Shown piece after piece: positions 15,389 to 18,943 of a DNA stretch of 18,943 nt; positions within the stretch are counted from its first letter, which is position 1; the number at the start of each line of letters is the position of its first letter. Under the pieces are notes generated by a model. It saw nothing but the letters and a program-made list of their open reading frames with translations, was not told the DNA's origin and made no database searches. The position numbers and the translations under genes were made by a program. The stretch lies in the NCBI GenBank assembly GCA_030613225.1, contig JAUWMJ010000011.1, forward strand, positions 1 to 18,943, written 5' to 3'. Source of the DNA: Desulfobacterales bacterium. Lineage in GTDB: Bacteria; Desulfobacterota; Desulfobacteria; Desulfobacterales; JAUWMJ01.

Positions 15389-15560
15389 AAGGCGAAAATT
15401 TTAACCACAGGAATATATGGAATATTTCGAGGATAGCTCTGAAGGTTAGCGCTGATGCTTCACTTCGTGTCACTAAAGTGCCAAAATTTGAGTCTGACGC
15501 AGGCACTTTAGTGAAGCTTTAGCGCTAATCGGACAAAAAGTGGCGTTTTTCAAAGGTCTC
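15389..15560 (+). mobile_element. MITE-like repeat R1, copy C (left end missing, internal hairpin)
   Basis: The right end, AGTGGCGTTTTTCAAAGGTCTC-like (15540-15560), and the 35-base core (15401-15435) match copies A and B, but the GAGACC left terminus is absent, so the left boundary is approximate. Between core and right end lies a long hairpin: arm 15444-15482 (GGTTAGCGCT to AAAGTGCC) pairs with 15502-15530 (GGCACTTTAG to CGCTAATC), apart from a 10-base insertion in the left arm. The loop carries the family patch AAATTTGAGTCTGACGCA. The rest of this gap (15561-15670) shows no gene. Confidence 0.78.
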
Positions 15561-15682
15561 GACGAGTTGCTTGTCGGTTGATCTGCCTCATACGGATCGC
15601 CATGGTCTTGCCATGCAGGCGCCTCAACACCTGAAATTGCGAACTTATTTTTACATTAACCCTAAGCTACAGGGAGGAAAAA

Positions 15683-16804
15683 ATGAAATTTAAAGTTGCG
15701 GTATTTTTACCGGTGCTTCTTATAGGCCTGTTTTCTACGCCTCTTTGTGCAGGAACACCCGTTGGGGATATTATTGTTGAATCAGACGGTTTTGGTATAT
15801 CTAAAAAGGACGCTCTTCTTAAAGCAAAACGGGAAGCTGTTGAAATCGGTATCGGCACAATTCTTTATTCTCAGACTGAAATAAAAAATTTTGAGCTCCA
15901 GAAAGATGTTATTCTTACCAAAACAGTTGGCTCTGTAAAAAAATATGATATCCTGCACCAGGAGAAAAAATCAGACAATACCTTCTATGTAAAAATACAG
16001 GCCGTGGTCTCCCTGGCCGGTATTAAAGCTGATCTTGCCGCATTGAAAATCCTCTTGGAATCGATGGACAAACCTCGTATGATGGTCGTTATAAGAGAAA
16101 AAAATTCTCGAAATGCTGAAAGTGCGATAATCGACTATTTGACTGAAAAAGGGGTTGAACTGGTTGATCCAACGGTTGTAGCTGCACTCATGAATAAAAA
16201 CGATCAACTGATCAGGCGTGCAGCCGAAGGTGACCCTTCAGCAGCAGCCAAAATCGGCACCTCGAATGGGGCAGAGTATATACTTGTTGGAAAGGTTACA
16301 AAAAGCACAGCGGACAATGCTCGCCTTAAGGAATCAGGTCTGGTATCAGGCCAGGCCGGCATTACAGCTAAAGTGGTAGATTGCTCTAACGGAAAAATTG
16401 TTGCTTCAAAGTCAACGCAGAGCGCAGCTGCACACATCTCAGAAAATGTTGCCCGTAACCTTGCAGCAGAAAAGGCTGGGAAAAAACTGATGGATCATCA
16501 GCTTTTCGAAGCCATTGTCACCTCATTTCAGGATATGGTCAATAATGGTATACCTCTTGACGTAACTATAAAGCAGGTTTTAAATTTCAAAACGCAAAAG
16601 TCTCTTAGACAAACTTTGGGAAATCTTTCCGGCGTTGTTTCTGTGACTAAGCGCAGCTTCGGAAATGGCCGGCTCAAACTTACTGTTTTCTATAAAGGAA
16701 ACGCAGATTCTTTTTGCGAGGCTGTTGACGGTAAATCTTTTAATGGGAAAAAACTATCGGTAACCGATACTGCAGGAAGCAGGGTAGTTATCCTGCTTAA
16801 GTAA
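15683..16804 (+). CDS. Secreted FlgT/CsgG-like envelope protein of unknown role
   Basis: A 373-residue exported protein. The N-terminus has a signal peptide (basic start, hydrophobic core, LCA-G cleavage near residue 23-24); no lipobox Cys is present. Residues 25-115 (GFGISKKDALLKAKREAVEIGIGTIL ... then a strand-rich segment) resemble the N-terminal domain of flagellar assembly protein FlgT, also found in LPP20-like proteins. Residues about 135-260 (MMVVIREK, later AAKIGTSNGAEYILVGKV) resemble the CsgG-like nucleotide-fold of outer-membrane assembly proteins. The C-terminus (about 290-373) is a small alpha/beta region ending in VVILLK. A strong AGGGAGG (15671-15677) precedes ATG 15683 by five bases. 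No flagellar genes are visible here, so a flagellar role is not supported; an envelope accessory function is the modest inference. Confidence 0.6.
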   Translation: MKFKVAVFLPVLLIGLFSTPLCAGTPVGDIIVESDGFGISKKDALLKAKREAVEIGIGTILYSQTEIKNFELQKDVILTKTVGSVKKYDILHQEKKSDNTFYVKIQAVVSLAGIKADLAALKILLESMDKPRMMVVIREKNSRNAESAIIDYLTEKGVELVDPTVVAALMNKNDQLIRRAAEGDPSAAAKIGTSNGAEYILVGKVTKSTADNARLKESGLVSGQAGITAKVVDCSNGKIVASKSTQSAAAHISENVARNLAAEKAGKKLMDHQLFEAIVTSFQDMVNNGIPLDVTIKQVLNFKTQKSLRQTLGNLSGVVSVTKRSFGNGRLKLTVFYKGNADSFCEAVDGKSFNGKKLSVTDTAGSRVVILLK

Positions 16805-16849
16805 ACAAATCGTAACGAGCCAATTTCAAAACGTCGAATTCATCAGGTT

Positions 16850-16874
16850 TTAGTCCCGCTTGAGGCGGAATTAA
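16850..16874 (+). other. Stem-loop after the FlgT-like gene
   Basis: TTAGTCCCGC and GCGGAATTAA form a 10-pair stem with one G-U pair and one mismatch around the loop TTGAG, 46 bases after the stop. There is no T run behind it, so a rho-independent terminator is not claimed. The TTTAGTCCCGC half resembles the hairpin at 1843-1862 in the msbA repeat cluster. Confidence 0.45.
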
Positions 16875-16875
16875 G

Positions 16876-16988
16876 TTTATTGATTGGCGCCGTCGTTAAA
16901 ATCACCGGCAGTATATTTCGCTTTAATAATTTATTTTTAGCTCTTACCGTCTATGGCTTTGGATAAACTAAAGGGTGCGAAACTTGAG
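16876..16988. mobile_element. MITE-like repeat R2, partial right-half copy
   Basis: This 113-base segment matches 9062-9173 of the full R2 element closely, from TTTATTGATTGGCGCC through the GGGTGCGAAACTTGAG terminus. The left 60% is absent, so it is a truncated relic. It fills most of the gap between the FlgT-like and PilZ genes. A TATAAT lies two bases beyond its end (16991-16996). Confidence 0.82.
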
Positions 16989-17061
16989 TGTATAATATTG
17001 CCAAATGTTTCGATTCCGAAGCACATGTAGAATGCATCCGGGTACAACAAGGAGTTGCTAA

Positions 17062-17607
17062 ATGACTGCTTCAAATGAGCAATTCGATAAAAATAGTCTA
17101 ATCTCACGTTTGTTCAAGATAATTAATGCTCTGTCCGAAGACCAACAACTAATCCTATTAAAACAGTTGCTTCAAAATAACATTACAAATCATTTGTTTA
17201 AGTTAATAATAGATATGTCGGATTATCAGCAACATGTTTTACTGGAAGAGCTGGAAAAATTGCCTACAGATGAAATGCCTGTCAGAACTGTCAGTTTAGA
17301 CGAAAATGAGGTCTTAATGCGCGGGCATACCCGTAAAGCATGCCTGATCAGTGTTGATTTTTCTTTTCAAAACAGTTCTTTCAAAGGTCATATTCTTGAT
17401 ATCAGCCTTGTTGGAGTCTTTATAGAAACCGATGAATTACTTCCTGTCGAAGAGAAAATTAAAGTTGCCTTTTCGTTGCCCAACCACAAAAAGCCTCTCA
17501 CCTTAACATGTATAGTCGCATGGATTGGCCAAAATGGAATTGGTGTTAGTTTTAAAAAATTAACTAAGCATCATGAAAAAATTATAAAATCTTTTGTTGA
17601 AAATTAG
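17062..17607 (+). CDS. PilZ-domain protein (probable c-di-GMP receptor)
   Basis: A 181-residue cytoplasmic protein. The C-terminal half is a PilZ domain with both c-di-GMP binding motifs: R87-x3-R91 (RGHTR) and D113-I-S115-x2-G118 (DISLVG), followed by beta-strands and GQNGIGVSF. The N-terminal 70 residues are helical and hold an internal duplication: LFKIINALSEDQQLILLKQL (17-36) against LFKLIIDMSDYQQHVLLEEL (45-64). AAGGAG (17049-17054) precedes ATG 17062 by seven bases. Truncated repeat R2 lies upstream, with a TATAAT at 16991-16996 that could serve as a -10, though no -35 is seen. Its output partner is unknown; control of motility, surface polysaccharide or biofilm is typical of the family. 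Confidence 0.88.
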   Translation: MTASNEQFDKNSLISRLFKIINALSEDQQLILLKQLLQNNITNHLFKLIIDMSDYQQHVLLEELEKLPTDEMPVRTVSLDENEVLMRGHTRKACLISVDFSFQNSSFKGHILDISLVGVFIETDELLPVEEKIKVAFSLPNHKKPLTLTCIVAWIGQNGIGVSFKKLTKHHEKIIKSFVEN

Positions 17608-17688
17608 CAAAGACAATGAAAATATTTGCTTTTTTCTTTCTTGCTGAAAATCTTTGCCTTGACCTTCCAACTTTTCAATGTTATTAAA

Positions 17689-18183
17689 ATGGGGCTGTTT
17701 CAAAATATTTCCAGATTACAGCGGGGTTCAAGATCTAACCCGCCTGAGCATGTCTACACACAGACAGGGAAGGATATTCCGCCAGGGCGGGAGCATAAGC
17801 CTTTTTTTGCTCTCCTGCTCCAACGCAGGGTTGCTCTAATTCTATTATGTGCAGTAACATTTCAGACAGTACTAATTTCAGTCGGACTGAGGGGATGGCA
17901 ATGCCCGATTCATTCAACACTTGGAATACCTTGCCCTGGCTGTGGATTAAGTACTGCAATGATTTTATTAATTAAGGGAGACTGGCAAAGAGCTATTCAC
18001 ACCCATGCCTTCGCACCGGTTTTCCTTTTCGCAATTTTACTAATGGGAATCGTAAGTATATTACCGGAAAACTTTCACCGCAAAGCCGTGCTTCAAATTG
18101 CTGCAATTGAAAAGCATACAGCATTTGCAGCATATATTTTATTTGGAATTATTCTTTACTGGATTTTTCGTCTATTAGTGTAG
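17689..18183 (+). CDS. DUF2752 family membrane protein
   Basis: A protein of 164 residues from ATG 17689. The DUF2752 signature is clear: WQCPIHSTLGIPCPGCGLSTA with C72, C82 and C85, followed by IKGDWQRAIHTHAFAP. Three hydrophobic helices are apparent (before C72, after the H-rich loop, and at the C-terminus). The N-terminal 45 residues are polar. The frame can extend upstream to TTG 17626, but neither start has a Shine-Dalgarno, so the N-terminus is uncertain. It follows the PilZ gene by 81 bases. No biochemical function is established for this family; the paired Cys could bind metal or form a disulfide, which is inference. Confidence 0.8.
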   Translation: MGLFQNISRLQRGSRSNPPEHVYTQTGKDIPPGREHKPFFALLLQRRVALILLCAVTFQTVLISVGLRGWQCPIHSTLGIPCPGCGLSTAMILLIKGDWQRAIHTHAFAPVFLFAILLMGIVSILPENFHRKAVLQIAAIEKHTAFAAYILFGIILYWIFRLLV

Positions 18184-18230
18184 TGCCTTAATTGTAAATT
18201 TGCTGTTCTTAATGGCAAAAAATAAAACCA

Positions 18231-18302
18231 ATCACGAAAACACAAAACAGGAGAAGCACGAAATTATAATTTTACCTTTTTCGTGTTTCCGTACTTTCCT
18301 GG
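18231..18302. repeat. CACGAAA inverted repeat
   Basis: CACGAAA occurs at 18233-18239 and 18257-18263, and its complement TTTCGTG at 18279-18285. The outer bases CAGGA (18248-18252) and TTTCCTG (18296-18302) also pair, making a stem around an AT-rich centre. It lies 50-120 bases after the DUF2752 stop. With no clean T tract, a terminator is possible but not claimed. The rest of 18184-18392 is AT-rich with no gene seen. Confidence 0.55.
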
Positions 18303-18392
18303 AATAAGTTTTTTTCTTTTCGGGCTTGTACTGGTTAGATTCATTATAAACAAAAAAAACTTTTTTTATTTTCAATTCTAAAGGGGATAACC

Positions 18393-18943
18393 ATGACTAC
18401 TACCTTTATGATAAACGCTTTAGTGTTTGCAATTCTTCAAATTACTTCAATTATTATATTTTTCATAGTTCTGATAAAGCTATTTAAAACAGAAGGAGCA
18501 CTAAAGGGTATATTGGGATTTTTATGCGGCCTTTATACATTTATCTGGGGATGGCTAAAACACAAGGAACTTCAAATGACCAAACTTATGGCTGTCTGGA
18601 GTATCATTTTGATTATTTTCATGGTCGGGATACCCCTGGTCGGAACAACAGAAATAATGAAGATGGTTGCAACGGTTCAGGGGAAGGGTTTTGATGTAGG
18701 ATCGTTTCAGAAAGGCAAAACAATTAAACCCTGGAAGAAACCTAAGATTGTGAGGCCACGGGCAAAAGGGGCCGGTGCAAAAACTGCTCAAACAATGGAC
18801 TCGCATAAAAAGGCAGTCGCTTTATGGAAAAACGGCAAATACACGAACCCCAGACAGGCATTAATATATCTAAATAAAGCTGTCGCCAAAGATCCTAAAT
18901 TTGCTAATGTTTACAGCAACCGTGGTAATGCCTACCGGGATTT
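18393..18943 (+). CDS. TPR-repeat membrane protein, 3' end cut by the window
   Basis: An open frame runs from ATG 18393 off the end of the window (183 complete codons seen). AAGGGG (18381-18386) precedes the start by six bases. The protein starts with three hydrophobic segments (about 7-29, 38-54 and 67-85), then a basic linker (KPWKKPKIVRPRAKG, about 112-126). A tetratricopeptide-like region begins near 137: KAVALWKNGKY, ALIYLNKAVAKDPKFANVYSNRGNAYRD. The last element has the canonical N-x-G-x-A-Y pattern, so more TPR units probably follow. This suggests a membrane-anchored scaffold protein; partners are unknown. Confidence 0.8.
   Translation, partial: MTTTFMINALVFAILQITSIIIFFIVLIKLFKTEGALKGILGFLCGLYTFIWGWLKHKELQMTKLMAVWSIILIIFMVGIPLVGTTEIMKMVATVQGKGFDVGSFQKGKTIKPWKKPKIVRPRAKGAGAKTAQTMDSHKKAVALWKNGKYTNPRQALIYLNKAVAKDPKFANVYSNRGNAYRD

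Noticed and set aside
17616..17688. Alternative ATG 17616 for the DUF2752 gene via a frameshift
   Set aside because: ATG 17616 is in another frame that stops after about 23 codons; a frameshift is not needed to explain an intact DUF2752 domain.

Overview
This AT-rich window looks like an envelope-biogenesis region of a Gram-negative bacterium, most plausibly a sulfate-reducer-like member of the Desulfobacterota. That placement is inferred from gene content (lipid A and Kdo genes, an LPS-type kinase, PilZ and DUF2752 proteins) and from the abundance of small intergenic repeats. No rRNA, tRNA or CRISPR array was seen.

Layout. (1) 33-5591, plus strand: msbA, lptF, lptG, lpxK, covering lipid A-core flipping, the LPS export permease pair and lipid A 4'-kinase. 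(2) 5756-8879, plus strand: a membrane-anchored Cys-based phosphatase and a large LtaS/OpgB-type membrane sulfatase-fold transferase. (3) 9402-12548, minus strand: waaA, a KdkA-like Kdo kinase and a GT9 heptosyltransferase-like gene, read in that order, for building and phosphorylating the inner core. (4) 12704-15381, plus strand and divergent from waaA: an LpxL/HtrB-type acyltransferase and a GT39/ArnT-like membrane glycosyltransferase. (5) 15683 to the end, plus strand: a secreted FlgT/CsgG-like protein, a PilZ protein with a duplicated helical N-terminus, a DUF2752 membrane protein, and the start of a membrane TPR protein cut by the window edge.

Together the first four blocks form a nearly continuous LPS route: lipid A phosphorylation (LpxK), Kdo transfer (WaaA), Kdo phosphorylation (KdkA-like), heptose addition (GT9), late acylation (LpxL-like), flipping (MsbA), export (LptFG) and possible periplasmic decoration (GT39, sulfatase-fold transferase).

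The most distinctive content is between the genes. At least five repeat types occupy the junctions. R1 is a MITE-like family with ends GAGACC...GGTCTC, in three copies at 6518-6659, 9212-9403 and 15389-15560. R2 is a 291-bp MITE-like element with 16-bp terminal inverted repeats and a 7-bp target duplication at 8883-9173, plus a half copy at 16876-16988. The others are a nested palindrome cluster after msbA, a GTTACGGG inverted repeat followed by TTGAACC tandem repeats between lptF and lptG, and a CACGAAA inverted repeat at 18231-18302. Three of these sit exactly on stop codons: msbA takes its stop from the palindrome cluster, the sulfatase-fold gene's TAG lies inside the R2 target duplication, and the GT9 gene's TGA is completed by the R1 end. 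Starts that differ from the longest frame were chosen from Shine-Dalgarno spacing or ATG preference and are noted in the entries.
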